Source of the DNA: Anaerolineae bacterium | GTDB lineage: Bacteria; Chloroflexota; Anaerolineae; B4-G1; DUEL01 | NCBI GenBank assembly: GCA_025060135.1 | Contig: JANXCY010000011.1 | Coordinates: forward strand, 22,082-86,081 | Direction: 5' to 3' | Length of the DNA: 64,000 bases | In this document: positions 35,169-44,697 of the stretch, one piece after another | Layout: each line of letters starts with the position of its first letter | Position numbering within the stretch: position 1 is the stretch's first letter | Program-made: the position numbers and the translations under genes | Notes under the pieces: model-generated | Told to the model about the DNA's origin: nothing | The model's database searches: none | Seen by the model: the letters and a program-made list of their open reading frames with translations, nothing else

Positions 35169-36575
35169 TTACCGCAGATGGCCAGCGGGGGCTGGCCGGG
35201 CCCGGATGTCCCCCCGGGCCAGCGAGGCGAAGATGCCCAGGGTGCAGAGGACGACGAAAACGCCGAAAGCCGCTCGCGCGCTGCTCAGAAAGCGGGCGGT
35301 GGTTCCGGGCGTGATGGCCATCCCGCCCATAAAGAGCGCGAAAATGAGCATGACGATGCCCATGCTGAGCATCTGACCAGTGAGCCGCATGGTTCCCAGG
35401 GTTGCCGAGGCGACACCGTAGTGGGCCCGGTCCACTGAACTCATCACCGCGTTGGTGTTGGGGGAGGAGAAGAGGGCGAACCCGAAACCCAGCAGGGCCA
35501 AGACACCAACGATGTAGGGGACAGCGGTCCCCGGTCCCAGGGGGTAGAGCAGGGCCAGCCCGATCACCGTCAGGGCCATACCGACCGAAGCGACGATGCG
35601 CGGCTCCACCCGGTCGGACGCCCAGCCTGCCAGAGGGGAGAAGAGAGCCTGGACCACGGGCTGGACCAGCAGAATCATCCCAGCCTGCTGGGGGCTGATC
35701 CCGCGCACCGATTGCAGGTACAGGCTGAGCAGGAAGCCCACTGCGAAGGTGGCGCTGTAGTTGACCAGTGCGGCCAGGTTGGAGAAAGTGAAGGCCAGGT
35801 TGTGCCGGAAGAGATTTAGTTCCAAGAGCGGCGTTCGGGCCCGCCCTTCCCAGAAGACGAAGAGGGCCAAGACCAGGAGGCCAGCAAGGGTCAGCCCCGC
35901 GCCGAAGGCTGAGGGGAGACGGGAGAAGCCGTAGATGAGGGCGACCAGTCCTACGCCGTAGAGGATGGAGCCAGGCCAGTCAAAGCTCTCGCCATCCGTG
36001 GCCCGCCATTCACCCCGGAGTTTCCAGGCCGCCAGCGCGGCGACCAGGGCTGCCAGTGGCACGTTAACGTAGAAGATGCTCCGCCAGCCCCACTGCTGGG
36101 TGCACACACCGCCCAGGAACGGGCCCACAGAGAGGCCTACATAGACGGCGGCGACGTTAAGGCCCAGCACCCGTCCGCGCTCCTGAGGCGGAAAGACAGA
36201 GGTGAGAAGGGCGACGCCGGTGCCGAAAATCATCGCTCCGCCGACCCCCTGCACAGCCCGCGCGGCGACGAGCGCTCCGGCCGACGGGGCCAGGCCGGAA
36301 ACCAGCGCGCCGGCCGCGTAGACCCCCAGTCCCCAGACGAAGATACGCTTTCGCCCCCGCAGATCAGCCAGTTTCCCAAAGGGAACCAGAAACATGGCCG
36401 AAGTCAGCAGGTACACGGTGGAAATCCATCCCAGGAGCATCGCATCGGCCGCGAACTCCCGACCGATGGATGGGAGGGCAATGTTCAGCGCCGAGCCCAT
36501 GAAGGGGGTGAGGAACGAACTGCAGGTAGCCACCAAAACGGCGACGCGGCGGGTGGTTGTGGTTCCCTTCATCAT
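35169..36575 (-). CDS. MFS drug-exporter-like transporter, 14-segment (DHA2) type
   Basis: 468 residues with about 14 hydrophobic segments. Typical motifs are SALNIALPSIGREF (segment 1), LADLRGRKRIF (motif A) and GLSVGPFLGGVCTQQWGWRSIFYVNVP (motif C and following). It should export small hydrophobic compounds with the proton gradient; the substrate is unknown. Two adjacent ATG codons open the frame at 36575. The gene stands alone between the kinase and the direct-repeat spacer. Confidence 0.88.
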   Translation of the reverse strand: MMKGTTTTRRVAVLVATCSSFLTPFMGSALNIALPSIGREFAADAMLLGWISTVYLLTSAMFLVPFGKLADLRGRKRIFVWGLGVYAAGALVSGLAPSAGALVAARAVQGVGGAMIFGTGVALLTSVFPPQERGRVLGLNVAAVYVGLSVGPFLGGVCTQQWGWRSIFYVNVPLAALVAALAAWKLRGEWRATDGESFDWPGSILYGVGLVALIYGFSRLPSAFGAGLTLAGLLVLALFVFWEGRARTPLLELNLFRHNLAFTFSNLAALVNYSATFAVGFLLSLYLQSVRGISPQQAGMILLVQPVVQALFSPLAGWASDRVEPRIVASVGMALTVIGLALLYPLGPGTAVPYIVGVLALLGFGFALFSSPNTNAVMSSVDRAHYGVASATLGTMRLTGQMLSMGIVMLIFALFMGGMAITPGTTARFLSSARAAFGVFVVLCTLGIFASLARGDIRARPAPAGHLR

Positions 36576-36697
36576 TTCCGGCTCCCGATGTACTGGATAT
36601 TATAACACCGCCTCTCCCGCAGGCAAGCCCGGTACGCAGGTTGGACACGAGGGGGGACAGGAACTGTAGATCGGACCGTCGGCGGCGGGCTTTTCTC

Positions 36698-37684
36698 CTA
36701 CAGCCCAATGGTCAGGAGAATGGCCAGCAGGAGGAGACACGCCGCCAGCAGGATCCAGCGCCGATTTTCCTCCAGTGCCCGCTTCCATTCCCGGCCCGGG
36801 GGAACCCAGACAGCCAGCGCGTCGGAGAGGGAGGTATCGGTGAGCATCTGCCGGAGCGCCTCCACCGTGGGGGGACGGTCATCGGGGTGCAGGGCCATCG
36901 CGGCCAGGATGGCTCGCTCGGTGGTGGGGGAAATACGCGGGTTCAACATGCGGGGCGGGAGGAGTGAGTCTGGTCGCAGAAACCGTTCCCGAGCATCCGC
37001 CGGGGGCTGTCCTGTCAGCAAGTGGTACAGGGTGGCTCCCAGAGCATAAATATCGGACCGAGGGTCGGTGTGGCCAGTATCGCCTCCGTACTGCTCCAGG
37101 GGCGTGTACGCAACCGTCCCCCGGCCCTGCAGCACAGTGATGGTCCGGGCATCATCGGGGGTTAGTAACTTCACCAGCCCGAAGTCCACCAGTTTAATAA
37201 ACCCTCCCGCCGTCTCTTTGATGTTGGACGGTTTGATGTCCCGATGGAGGATGGGGGGATTCTGGCTGTGGAGGTAAGCGAGAGCATCACATAATTGCAT
37301 GGCCCATCCCAGTACCCGCTGCTCTTCCAGCATCCGACCGGCGCGCCGGGCTTCTTCCAGGATCTGCCGGAGGTCCGGCCCGGCCACGTAGTCCATCACC
37401 AAATACTCCCGCCCTCCCTCGGTAAAATAATCCGAGACCTTGGGCAGATGGGGGTGGTCCAGCCGGGCCAGGATGCTGGCCTCCCGGTAGAATTGCTGCT
37501 GGGCCTGAGCCTGGAGTTCCGGGGAAAGGTCGGGATCGGTATAAATCTCCTTGACCGCGCAGATGCGGCCTTCCAGCCGCAGATCGGCAGCACGATATAC
37601 CGCGCCCATTCCCCCCTGTCCGATACAGGCGAGGATGCGGTAGCGCGCGTGCAGAACGGTCCCGGGAGCCAGCAATCGGGGCAC
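36698..37684 (-). CDS. Membrane-anchored Ser/Thr protein kinase (Hanks type)
   Basis: 328 residues, GTG start after GGAGGGGAAG. Kinase motifs are the glycine loop GQGGMGAVY, Lys45 (CAVKE), HRDIKPSN (147-154), DFG (167-169) and [10 protein letters not shown] in the activation segment. A single C-terminal membrane segment (~308-327) ends the protein with no external sensor domain. It phosphorylates Ser/Thr on unknown targets. Its promoter is divergent from that of the redox operon. Confidence 0.93.
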   Translation of the reverse strand: MPRLLAPGTVLHARYRILACIGQGGMGAVYRAADLRLEGRICAVKEIYTDPDLSPELQAQAQQQFYREASILARLDHPHLPKVSDYFTEGGREYLVMDYVAGPDLRQILEEARRAGRMLEEQRVLGWAMQLCDALAYLHSQNPPILHRDIKPSNIKETAGGFIKLVDFGLVKLLTPDDARTITVLQGRGTVAYTPLEQYGGDTGHTDPRSDIYALGATLYHLLTGQPPADARERFLRPDSLLPPRMLNPRISPTTERAILAAMALHPDDRPPTVEALRQMLTDTSLSDALAVWVPPGREWKRALEENRRWILLAACLLLLAILLTIGL

Positions 37685-37705
37685 CTTCCCCTCCTTCAGA
37701 AAAGC

Positions 37706-37733
37706 ATGATAAATCAGAACGGGTTTCTGTCAA
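37706..37733 (-). promoter_or_regulatory. Promoter of the Ser/Thr kinase gene
   Basis: On the minus strand TTGACA (37733-37728), a 16-base spacer and TATCAT (37711-37706) lie just before the kinase ribosome site. The -35 box matches the consensus exactly. Confidence 0.65.
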
Positions 37734-37766
37734 GCCATTTACAACCTGTTCGTTACGTTACCTTCC

Positions 37767-37794
37767 TTGACAAATTTCATCGTTATGATATACT
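37767..37794 (+). promoter_or_regulatory. Promoter of the redox operon
   Basis: TTGACA (37767-37772), a 16-base spacer and TATACT (37789-37794) form a near-consensus sigma70 promoter. The -10 box overlaps a perfect palindrome, so access should be blocked by whatever binds it. The transcript would begin close to 37801, ~27 bases before the first gene. Confidence 0.8.
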
Positions 37795-37810
37795 CTACTC
37801 CAGTAGAGTA
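37791..37810 (+). promoter_or_regulatory. Palindromic operator, probably for the CstR/CsoR-type repressor
   Basis: TACTCTACT-CC-AGTAGAGTA has perfect nine-base arms around a two-base centre. It overlaps the -10 box and the likely start of transcription. The second gene of the operon encodes a CsoR-superfamily repressor. Such proteins bind pseudo-palindromes at their own promoter, so autoregulation is the simplest reading. Confidence 0.7.
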
Positions 37811-37827
37811 TGCCAGGAGGATGCTCC

Positions 37828-38028
37828 ATGCCCATCTACGAATACCGGTGTCCCAAGTGCGGCGAGCGGTTTGAGCAATGGGTGCGGTCATTTAGCCTCC
37901 AGGGTGAGGTGATGTGCCCTCGCTGTGGCAACACCGAGGTGGAAAAAGCGGTCTCCCTTTTCGCGGGCCTGGCTGGGGGCCATCGGGCCTCTGTCAGGTC
38001 CGCTTGTTCGTCCGAAAGGTCGCTTTGA
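37828..38028 (+). CDS. FmdB-type zinc ribbon protein
   Basis: 66 residues. It begins MPIYEYRCPKCGERF and has a second pair in MCPRCGN, the classic FmdB/CxxC-CxxC regulatory zinc ribbon. The ATG at 37828 follows GGAGG with eight-base spacing. The C-terminal ~20 residues are Ser/Arg-rich and variable. It is the first gene of the redox operon. Its role is unknown; a metal- or thiol-sensing partner would fit the context. Confidence 0.82.
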   Translation: MPIYEYRCPKCGERFEQWVRSFSLQGEVMCPRCGNTEVEKAVSLFAGLAGGHRASVRSACSSERSL

Positions 38029-38071
38029 GGGGTTTCATAGGAGTGGGGAGCCGGAGGCTCCCGGAGGAACG

Positions 38072-38338
38072 ATGGCCATTCAGGACCCGAAAGTCAAAGC
38101 CGACTTGATCCGGCGGTTGCGGCGGATTGAAGGACAGACCCGCGGGGTGGCTCGAATGATCGAAGAGGGTCGGGATTGCCAGGAGGTGCTTCAGCAACTG
38201 GCGGCCATCCGGGCCGCTGTTCGTCAGGCCAGCGTACAGGTCATGCGTTCTTACGTGCTGGAGTGCATCCAGACCGCCGGAAGTTCGCCCACCGAAATGG
38301 CTGAAGCCCTTGTTCGGGCCGTTACCTGCTCTGCCTGA
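38072..38338 (+). CDS. CsoR-superfamily repressor, CstR-like
   Basis: 88 residues, all-helical. The family core IRRLRRIEGQTRGVARMIEE is followed by Cys36 (GRDCQEV) and Cys65 (VLECI). The copper-binding His between them in CsoR (position 61) is Tyr here, so the His that copper sensing needs is missing. Two conserved cysteines without that His are the pattern of CstR, which senses persulfides. This fits the disulfide-reductase genes downstream. The ATG at 38072 follows GGAGGAACG. It probably represses its own operon through the palindrome at the promoter. Confidence 0.85.
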   Translation: MAIQDPKVKADLIRRLRRIEGQTRGVARMIEEGRDCQEVLQQLAAIRAAVRQASVQVMRSYVLECIQTAGSSPTEMAEALVRAVTCSA

Positions 38339-38371
38339 GGTCTCCATCTCTTTGTCGCCGGGAGGTCTGTT

Positions 38372-39016
38372 ATGCCGCTGCTCAGCGATGAGATTCGTCA
38401 GGAAGTCTCCAAAATTCTGGCCAACCTGCCCCGCTCGGTCCGGCTGGTTATGTTCACTCAGGAGGTGGAGTGCGCCTACTGCGCCGAGACTCGCCAGCTG
38501 GTAGAGGAGATCGCTGAACTCTCCGACCGGATTACCGCCGAAATCTACGATTTCCAGGCCGACCGGGCGAAGGCGGAGGAACTGGGCATAGATAAAATCC
38601 CCGCTATCGCTGTCATTGGTGCGCAAGATTACGGGGTCCGGTTTTATGGGATTCCCGCTGGCTATGAGTTCACCTCGTTTCTTCATGCCATTCAGAGCGT
38701 GGCGGTGGGCAAGCCGGACCTGAGCGATGCCACGCTCCACGCTCTGGCAGAAGTCCGGCAGCCGGTGCATATCCAGGTTTTTGTCACGCCGACATGCCCC
38801 TATTGCCCGCAGGCCGTGATGCTGGCCCACCAAATGGCTATAGCCAGTCCTCTGATCCGGGCCGATATGATAGAGGCCACGGAGTTCCCTCATCTGGCCT
38901 TTAAATACCAGGTGATGGGCGTTCCCCGCACGGTGATCAACGAGACGGTGCATATCGAGGGCGCCGCGCCGGAGTCCATAGTGGTCGCCAAATTGCGGGA
39001 AGCGCTGGGGGGATAA
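38372..39016 (+). CDS. Two-domain protein disulfide oxidoreductase (PDO, glutaredoxin-like)
   Basis: 214 residues forming two thioredoxin folds. The first has CAYC (C34, C37) and a cis-Pro in KIPAIAV. The second has CPYC (C142, C145) and a cis-Pro in GVPRTV. Both are therefore potentially active, as in PDO proteins of thermophiles. It would exchange disulfides in the cytoplasm using electrons from a thioredoxin reductase, encoded next. The start follows GGGAGGTCTGTT. Confidence 0.9.
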   Translation: MPLLSDEIRQEVSKILANLPRSVRLVMFTQEVECAYCAETRQLVEEIAELSDRITAEIYDFQADRAKAEELGIDKIPAIAVIGAQDYGVRFYGIPAGYEFTSFLHAIQSVAVGKPDLSDATLHALAEVRQPVHIQVFVTPTCPYCPQAVMLAHQMAIASPLIRADMIEATEFPHLAFKYQVMGVPRTVINETVHIEGAAPESIVVAKLREALGG

Positions 39017-39062
39017 CGCGACGCGGAATATGGGGCGTGAAGCATAATGTGTGAGGCGTGAG

Positions 39063-40058
39063 ATGCTGGATTTTCAACTGGCGCTGTCCCAGCCAGAGGC
39101 TCATCCATCGGAGGGGGTGTATGATCTCATCGTCCTGGGCGGCGGACCGGCGGGCCTGACGGCAGCCATCTATGCGGGCCGCGCCCGTATTCAAACCCTG
39201 GTGATTCTCGGTCCGCTGCCTGGTGGCCAGCCCGCCAACACTGAGGAGGTGGAAAATTTCCCGGGCTTTCCAGAGGGGATCGGGGGAGCGGACCTGGCCC
39301 GGCGTTTTCTCGCCCAGGCAGAACGGTTTGGAGCGCGGCTGATCCCCGCTTCCGTTACCGGCGTGGACCTTTCTATCCGGCCTTTCATTATCCGCACCGA
39401 TGGGGCGACTTATCGGGCCCACACCCTTGTTATTGCGATGGGCGCCGTTCCGCGCCGCCTGGGCGTGCCAGGGGAGGACCGTTTCTTTGGGCGAGGGGTC
39501 TCCACTTGTGCCACCTGTGATGGTTTCTTCTACCGGGATAAACGGGTCGTGGTGGTGGGCGGCGGCGATAGCGCTATTATAGAGGGCCTTTATTTGACCC
39601 GCTTCGCCCGCGAGGTGATCGTCGTCCACCGGCGGGATCAACTACGGGCAACACGGATTTATCAAGAACGTGCCTTCGCCAATCCCAGGATGCGTTTCCT
39701 GTGGGATTCGGTAGTGGAGGAAATCCTGGGCGAGCAGACAGTAACCGGAGTCCGGGTGCGCCACCTGAAAACCGGTGAGACCTCCATCATTGAGGCCGAC
39801 GGCGTTTTCGTTTATATCGGCATGGAGCCTCAGACCCAGCTCTTTGTCGGGCAACTGGAACTGGACGAGCATGGCTATATTATAACCGACCGCCGCCAGC
39901 GGACCAGCGTGCCGGGGGTCTTCGCCGCCGGAGATATCCAGGACCCTTTCTACCGACAGTTGGTGGTCGCTGCCAGCACCGGCGCGATCGCTGCTATGGA
40001 GGTGGAAAAGTACCTGGAGCTGTATCCCCAGAGCCCTCAAGGGTCAGACCGTTGGTAG
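39063..40058 (+). CDS. NADPH-type thioredoxin reductase
   Basis: 331 residues. FAD-binding GGGPAGLTAA is near the start, with redox-active CATC at 149-152. The NADPH domain has VVGGGDSA and the 2'-phosphate-binding HRRDQLRA (from ~189), and the end has the FAD motif AAGDI. It should reduce the PDO next to it. The ATG at 39063 has only a weak GTGAGGCGTGAG site, and the spacer before it is repeat-like. Confidence 0.93.
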   Translation: MLDFQLALSQPEAHPSEGVYDLIVLGGGPAGLTAAIYAGRARIQTLVILGPLPGGQPANTEEVENFPGFPEGIGGADLARRFLAQAERFGARLIPASVTGVDLSIRPFIIRTDGATYRAHTLVIAMGAVPRRLGVPGEDRFFGRGVSTCATCDGFFYRDKRVVVVGGGDSAIIEGLYLTRFAREVIVVHRRDQLRATRIYQERAFANPRMRFLWDSVVEEILGEQTVTGVRVRHLKTGETSIIEADGVFVYIGMEPQTQLFVGQLELDEHGYIITDRRQRTSVPGVFAAGDIQDPFYRQLVVAASTGAIAAMEVEKYLELYPQSPQGSDRW

Positions 40059-40134
40059 TCTGCTACCCGACGGAGAGAGACGTCCCCATCGGCAGGGATG
40101 ATGTCGGGAGCATCGGGATAAAATGAGAGGCCGT

Positions 40135-41091
40135 ATGTCGTTTCTGGGAACACCAGTATATGATCTTCTCATCATCGGTGGGGGGCCAGCGGGTGCCACT
40201 GCCGCGCTCTATGGGGCGCGCGCCGGTCTGAAGACCTTGGTCATTGATAAGGGCCTGACGGCGGGAGCGGCCGGAAAGGCCGGGCAGATTGTGAACTTCC
40301 CCGGTCTGGGGCCTATTTCCGGTCCGGATCTGGTCCGTCGCATTCGGAAGCAGGCCGCGTCTTTTGGGGCCGAATTCGTTACTGACAAGGTTCTTCGGGT
40401 GGACCTATCCACTGACCCGCGTCAGGTCTGGGCAGGCCAGGGGGTCTACCAGGGACGGGCCCTTATCATCGCGACCGGCTCCATGGGACGGAGCCGCTAT
40501 CTCCCCGGAGAGGAACGTCTGGTGGGGCGCGGGGTCAGTTACTGTGCCACCTGCGACGCTGCCTTCTTCCGGGACCGGGAAGTAGCCGTTCTGGGCAACA
40601 ACGACGAGGCAGTGGAGGAAGCTCTCACTCTTGCCCGTTTTGCCGCACGCGTCCATTTCCTGTCCCCGACCGCTGAACTCCACGCCTCACCCGAACTGGC
40701 CCAGGGGTTATCTGATCACCCAAAGGTCGCGATCCGGCTGTCCACCCAGGTGGAGGAGATTCTGGGCAATGAACGGGTGGAGGGGGTGCGGATCGTTTCG
40801 CCGGAGGGGAAAGAGGTCCTTCCGGTGGCCGGGGTGTTCGTCTATTTGCAGGGGAACGTCCCGGTGACGGATTTTCTGGAAGGGCAATTACCTCTGGGCG
40901 AAGGAGGCTGTCTCCGGGTGGATGAGCATTTTCAGACCGCTGTGCCTGGTGTCTTTGCGGTGGGCGACGTGCTATGTCGCCACCTGAAGCAGGCCGTGGT
41001 CGCGGCGGCCGAAGGGGCGGTAGCCGCGATGGCCGCCGACCGGTATCTCCATGGCCGCGCTCAACTGCGGCCCGACTGGTCCCGATCATAG
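40135..41091 (+). CDS. Thioredoxin reductase-like flavoprotein lacking NADPH motifs
   Basis: 318 residues, starting at the ATG at 40135 with GAGAGG upstream (another ATG at 40123). FAD motif GGGPAGATAAL and redox-active CATC (137-140) are intact. Where the neighbour has GGGDSA and HRRxxxR, this protein has GNNDEAV and LSPTAELHA, so NADPH binding as in normal enzymes is unlikely. The electron donor may be ferredoxin or another flavoprotein, as found for some deeply branching reductases. It is the last gene of the operon. Confidence 0.88.
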   Translation: MSFLGTPVYDLLIIGGGPAGATAALYGARAGLKTLVIDKGLTAGAAGKAGQIVNFPGLGPISGPDLVRRIRKQAASFGAEFVTDKVLRVDLSTDPRQVWAGQGVYQGRALIIATGSMGRSRYLPGEERLVGRGVSYCATCDAAFFRDREVAVLGNNDEAVEEALTLARFAARVHFLSPTAELHASPELAQGLSDHPKVAIRLSTQVEEILGNERVEGVRIVSPEGKEVLPVAGVFVYLQGNVPVTDFLEGQLPLGEGGCLRVDEHFQTAVPGVFAVGDVLCRHLKQAVVAAAEGAVAAMAADRYLHGRAQLRPDWSRS

Positions 41092-41367
41092 TACAGGCGG
41101 CTGAGCCGGTGGCCAACAGGCTGGCGGCCTGTGCTATGCGATGATCCCTATCCCCCAGCGTCCTTTGCTTTCCCAAATTCCCAGGGGGTGGCGAGCCATT
41201 GTCGGACGTGCCACCGCTGTCCGGCCCGGCAGGCCTGCGGGAGCAAGACACTGGGGGCGTGAACCCCGATCTTCTCCTCGATGTTCTGCCCGGAGTGGAC
41301 GGCCATCACCATACCCCCTTGAGGGGCGACCGGCGACCGCGCTGCAGAGAGGCCCGTCGTTCTCTCC
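41092..41367. other. Spacer between convergent redox and aromatic operons
   Basis: 276 bases between two convergent transcripts. A hairpin ACAGGC-TGGCG-GCCTGT lies at 41119-41135, close to the end of the plus-strand operon, but no T-run follows. No credible gene is seen; open frames here are unconvincing. Confidence 0.4.
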
Positions 41368-41823
41368 TCACTGGGATGACCGGCCTGGATCGCTCAACAG
41401 CGCCAGCAGTGCCTCCAGGCCCAGGAGGTAACTCCGAGCCCCGAAGCCACAGACCTGCCCCACGCATACCCCGGCAATCACCGAGACATGTCGGAAGGGC
41501 TCGCGTGCGTGGATGTTGCTGAGGTGCACTTCCACCGCCGGCCGGTTCACGGCGGCCAGCGCATCCCGCAACGCATAGGAATAGTGGGTCAGCGCGCCGG
41601 GGTTGATCAGGATGCCATCCGCCCAGTCCCTGGCTTCGTGGATCGCATCAATCAACGCGCCCTCATGGTTGGACTGGACGATGCGAAGGGTGGCCCCCCG
41701 GGCAGTCGCAACGGCCTCCAGTTGGGCGTTGATCTCGGCAAGGGTCACCGAACCGTATACTTCGGGCTCCCGGGTCCCCAGCAGGTTGAGGTTGGGCCCG
41801 TGGAGAACCAGGATGTTTGCCAT
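41368..41823 (-). CDS. aroQ: Type II 3-dehydroquinate dehydratase
   Basis: 151 residues. Motifs are [19 protein letters not shown], the [10 protein letters not shown] substrate loop, [17 protein letters not shown] and [15 protein letters not shown]. It dehydrates 3-dehydroquinate to 3-dehydroshikimate. The ATG at 41823 follows GAGGAGACCAAG; the frame upstream overlaps aroKB and is not used. It is the last gene of the aromatic operon, 10 bases after aroKB. Confidence 0.96.
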   Translation of the reverse strand: MANILVLHGPNLNLLGTREPEVYGSVTLAEINAQLEAVATARGATLRIVQSNHEGALIDAIHEARDWADGILINPGALTHYSYALRDALAAVNRPAVEVHLSNIHAREPFRHVSVIAGVCVGQVCGFGARSYLLGLEALLALLSDPGRSSQ

Positions 41824-41833
41824 CTTGGTCTCC

Positions 41834-43480
41834 TCATGTCTGACAGATAGTCCGCCATGCGGCGATGACGGCGGATTCGGGTACGCCTTCCACCAGTTCC
41901 ACTTGGCCGATTTGTCGCAGCAGGACGAAACGCAATGTCCGTCCCCGGCGTTTCTTGTCGGTGGCCATGGCTGCGTACGCTCGCTCCGGGTCGTAGGCAC
42001 AGGTAACTGGGAGGCCCAGACGGCCGATCAGGTCGCGCACCCTCGCGGGAAGGGTGGGTTCGCAGTAGCCCAGAGCGGCGCTTAATTCGGCCGCCGCCAC
42101 CAGTCCGAGAGCCACTGCCTCTCCATGGCGGAGGGTGAACCCCGAGAGCAACTCCAGGGCATGACCGAAGGTGTGGCCCAGGTTCAACCAGGCCCGCTCT
42201 CCCGTTTCGTAGGGGTCGCGCTCCACGATCCGCGCTTTGACTCGCACCGCGTCGGCAATCATTGCAGCGGTGGAACGGACGCCGCCACTGGTCAGCCGCT
42301 CAAACAGCATCGGATCCCCGATCAGTGCAGCCTTTACTACCTCGGCCATCGCGGCCCGGTACTCCGCCTCCGGTAGTGTGTGCAGGACCTGGGGGTCTAT
42401 CAGGACCACTCCTGGTTGTTTGAAAGCGCCGACCAGGTTCTTGCCCTGGGGCAGGTTAACCGCCACCTTGCCGCCAACACTGGCATCCACCATGGCCAGC
42501 AAACTGGTCGGCACCTGGACCAGGGGCACGCCTCGCAGCCAAGTGGCCGCGACGAATCCGGCCAGGTCGCCGATGACGCCGCCCCCCAGGGCAATCACCG
42601 GTTCTCCCCGCGCCAGGCGGGCATCCGCGAAGCGCTGGTACAGGTCGGCGGCTGTATCCAGCGCTTTGTAGGCCTCCCCATCGGGCACTTCAAAAACCAG
42701 GGGTTCAAAGCCCACGGCCTCCAGCGCGGCCTGGAGCGGGGCCGCGTAGAATTGTCCCACCGTGGGGTTTGTTACCACCGCGCAGCGCCCGGGGAGAATC
42801 CCGGCCCGCCGAATGTACAGACCGGCCTGATGGAGCAGGCCATCGGCAATGAGGATATCGTAACCCGGTGGCCGTCCGGCCTGCGCAGAATGCGGGTCGC
42901 CAGGCCCGGGAGGGCCAATGAGTATCGGATCCGGGTGAAGGCGGACCATCAGGCGATACCCTTCGCCCGGAAGTCCGGCGACGATACCCAGCACTCGTTC
43001 GGCAACGGCCGCCACTGAGAGGTCGCTGGTATCGATGTGATGGGGGATAGCGGCGTAGGCGGCGGCGCGCTGGCTCAGCAGCGCGGCCACGCGCGGCTCC
43101 CGATCCGGCCCGGCCAGCAGGGGGCGGTCGTCTTTGCCCGCCAGGCGAGCAAGGATAATTTCGGGCCGGGCATCCAGGCAGATCAGGATGCCTCCAGCAG
43201 CCAGCGCTTCGCGGTTGGCCGGGTTGACCACAGTGCCCCCGCCCGTGGCGACCACCAGGCTGGCCGGAGCACGCAGTTCCTGACAGATTTCGGCCTCCAG
43301 AGCCCGAAAGGCCGGTTCACCGTCTTCGGCAAAAATCTGCGGAATGGGTTTCCCAGCCCGGGCCACAATCAGGTCGTCCAGGTCCACGAAGCGCCAACCC
43401 AATCGGTCGGCCACTTCCCGGCCCACGCTGGTCTTGCCGGTGCCCATGAATCCGGTCAGGATAATGTTGGGTTCGGGCAT
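41834..43480 (-). CDS. Fused shikimate kinase / 3-dehydroquinate synthase
   Basis: 548 residues. The first ~170 are shikimate kinase (AroK) with P-loop GFMGTGKTS and DLDDLI. Residues ~190-548 are 3-dehydroquinate synthase (AroB) with [16 protein letters not shown] and the metal-binding [11 protein letters not shown]. One polypeptide thus covers steps two and five of the shikimate pathway. The ATG at 43480 follows GGAGGA. It lies 23 bases after aroC. Confidence 0.95.
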   Translation of the reverse strand: MPEPNIILTGFMGTGKTSVGREVADRLGWRFVDLDDLIVARAGKPIPQIFAEDGEPAFRALEAEICQELRAPASLVVATGGGTVVNPANREALAAGGILICLDARPEIILARLAGKDDRPLLAGPDREPRVAALLSQRAAAYAAIPHHIDTSDLSVAAVAERVLGIVAGLPGEGYRLMVRLHPDPILIGPPGPGDPHSAQAGRPPGYDILIADGLLHQAGLYIRRAGILPGRCAVVTNPTVGQFYAAPLQAALEAVGFEPLVFEVPDGEAYKALDTAADLYQRFADARLARGEPVIALGGGVIGDLAGFVAATWLRGVPLVQVPTSLLAMVDASVGGKVAVNLPQGKNLVGAFKQPGVVLIDPQVLHTLPEAEYRAAMAEVVKAALIGDPMLFERLTSGGVRSTAAMIADAVRVKARIVERDPYETGERAWLNLGHTFGHALELLSGFTLRHGEAVALGLVAAAELSAALGYCEPTLPARVRDLIGRLGLPVTCAYDPERAYAAMATDKKRRGRTLRFVLLRQIGQVELVEGVPESAVIAAWRTICQT

Positions 43481-43503
43481 GGCGGTTCCTCCCCGGCGGC
43501 CCT

Positions 43504-44697
43504 TCAGGATGTATCGCCCGGATACCCGAAGCGCCATGGGGTGTTATCCATCGGCAGGTCGGCCAGGTGGGAGCGGCGCAGCGCGGCGAAGCGGGGCAAC
43601 TGCTCTTCCAGGGAATCCCCACCCAGTTTGCGGATAAGTTCGTCTGCCAGGACCCAGGCCACCATGGCCTCACCGACCACGGCCGCCCGGGGGACCGCAC
43701 AGACGTCCGATCGCTCGTAGCGAGACGTTGTCGGGTTTCCGGTGGAAAGGTCTACGGAAGGGAGTGGGGTCCGGGTGGTGCTGATGGGCTTCATGGCCGC
43801 CCGCAGGACGATAGGCTCTCCTGTGGTGATGCCCCCTTCCAGTCCTCCTGCGCGGTTGGAGCGGCGGCGAAGGGTCCCATCGGGGTCGCGGACGATGGGG
43901 TCATGGACCTGGGTGCCCGGCAGGCGGGCATTAGCAAAGGCCGGCCCGATTTCCACTCCTTTGACCGCCGGGATGGAGCCCAGGGCGCCCAGGAGACGCC
44001 CGCTCAATCGGCGGTCAAAGTGGACATGGCTGCCCAGTCCCGGGGGCACGCCCAGGGCTACTACCTCAAATACCCCCCCCACGGTGTCTCCCTGTTCCGC
44101 CATCTGCTGGATGTGCTGGCGCATGGCTTCGGTAGCAGCGGGGTCGGGACAACGGAGGTCGTTGTGCTCCGCTCGCTCCAGCCGTTCGGGGTAGGGGAGG
44201 TCCTCGCTCAGTATGGCTTCCACTTCGCCAATGGCCGTAACGTAACTCCCCACAACGATACCAAATTGGGCCAGGTACAATTTGCAGATGGCGCCTGCGG
44301 CGACCCGCGCGGCGGTCTCCCGCGCACTGGCCCGTTCCAGTCCCAGCCGCAGGTCCCGGTAGCCGTATTTCACGGCGGCGGTCAGGTCGGCGTGGCCCGG
44401 CCGGGGGATCGTCATGGGAGCGATCTCCCGGTCGGCCCAGGCGGAGTAGTCCAGATTGGCGATCTCCAGGGCAATCGGCGCGCCCGTGGTTCGGCCGGCC
44501 ATCACTCCCGCCGTGATCCGGGCCTGGTCCCGCTCTATGCGCATCCGGCCACCGGCGCCGAAGGAAATCTGCCGCCGGGCCAGTTCCCGGTTCAGAGCAT
44601 CCGTCGGAACGGGCACCCCGGCGATCATCCCTTCCAGGATGACCGTCAGTTGGGGGCCGTGGCTTTCGCCTGCTGTCAGAAGGCGAAGGGCTGACAT
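43504..44697 (-). CDS. aroC: Chorismate synthase
   Basis: 397 residues. The start MSALRLLTAGESHGPQ, and the internal HADLTAAVKYGYRD and RSNRAGGLEGGITTGEPI, are AroC signatures. It makes chorismate from 5-enolpyruvylshikimate 3-phosphate, using reduced FMN. The ATG at 44697 has AAGGAG upstream and lies within the last codons of aroE (22-base overlap). The C-terminus ends with a slightly extended tail after the conserved DELIRKLGGDS. Confidence 0.97.
   Translation of the reverse strand: MSALRLLTAGESHGPQLTVILEGMIAGVPVPTDALNRELARRQISFGAGGRMRIERDQARITAGVMAGRTTGAPIALEIANLDYSAWADREIAPMTIPRPGHADLTAAVKYGYRDLRLGLERASARETAARVAAGAICKLYLAQFGIVVGSYVTAIGEVEAILSEDLPYPERLERAEHNDLRCPDPAATEAMRQHIQQMAEQGDTVGGVFEVVALGVPPGLGSHVHFDRRLSGRLLGALGSIPAVKGVEIGPAFANARLPGTQVHDPIVRDPDGTLRRRSNRAGGLEGGITTGEPIVLRAAMKPISTTRTPLPSVDLSTGNPTTSRYERSDVCAVPRAAVVGEAMVAWVLADELIRKLGGDSLEEQLPRFAALRRSHLADLPMDNTPWRFGYPGDTS

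Noticed and set aside
38072..38338. Copper-responsive CsoR
   Set aside because: Position 61 is Tyr, not the copper-binding His, and no copper exporter or chaperone gene is nearby.
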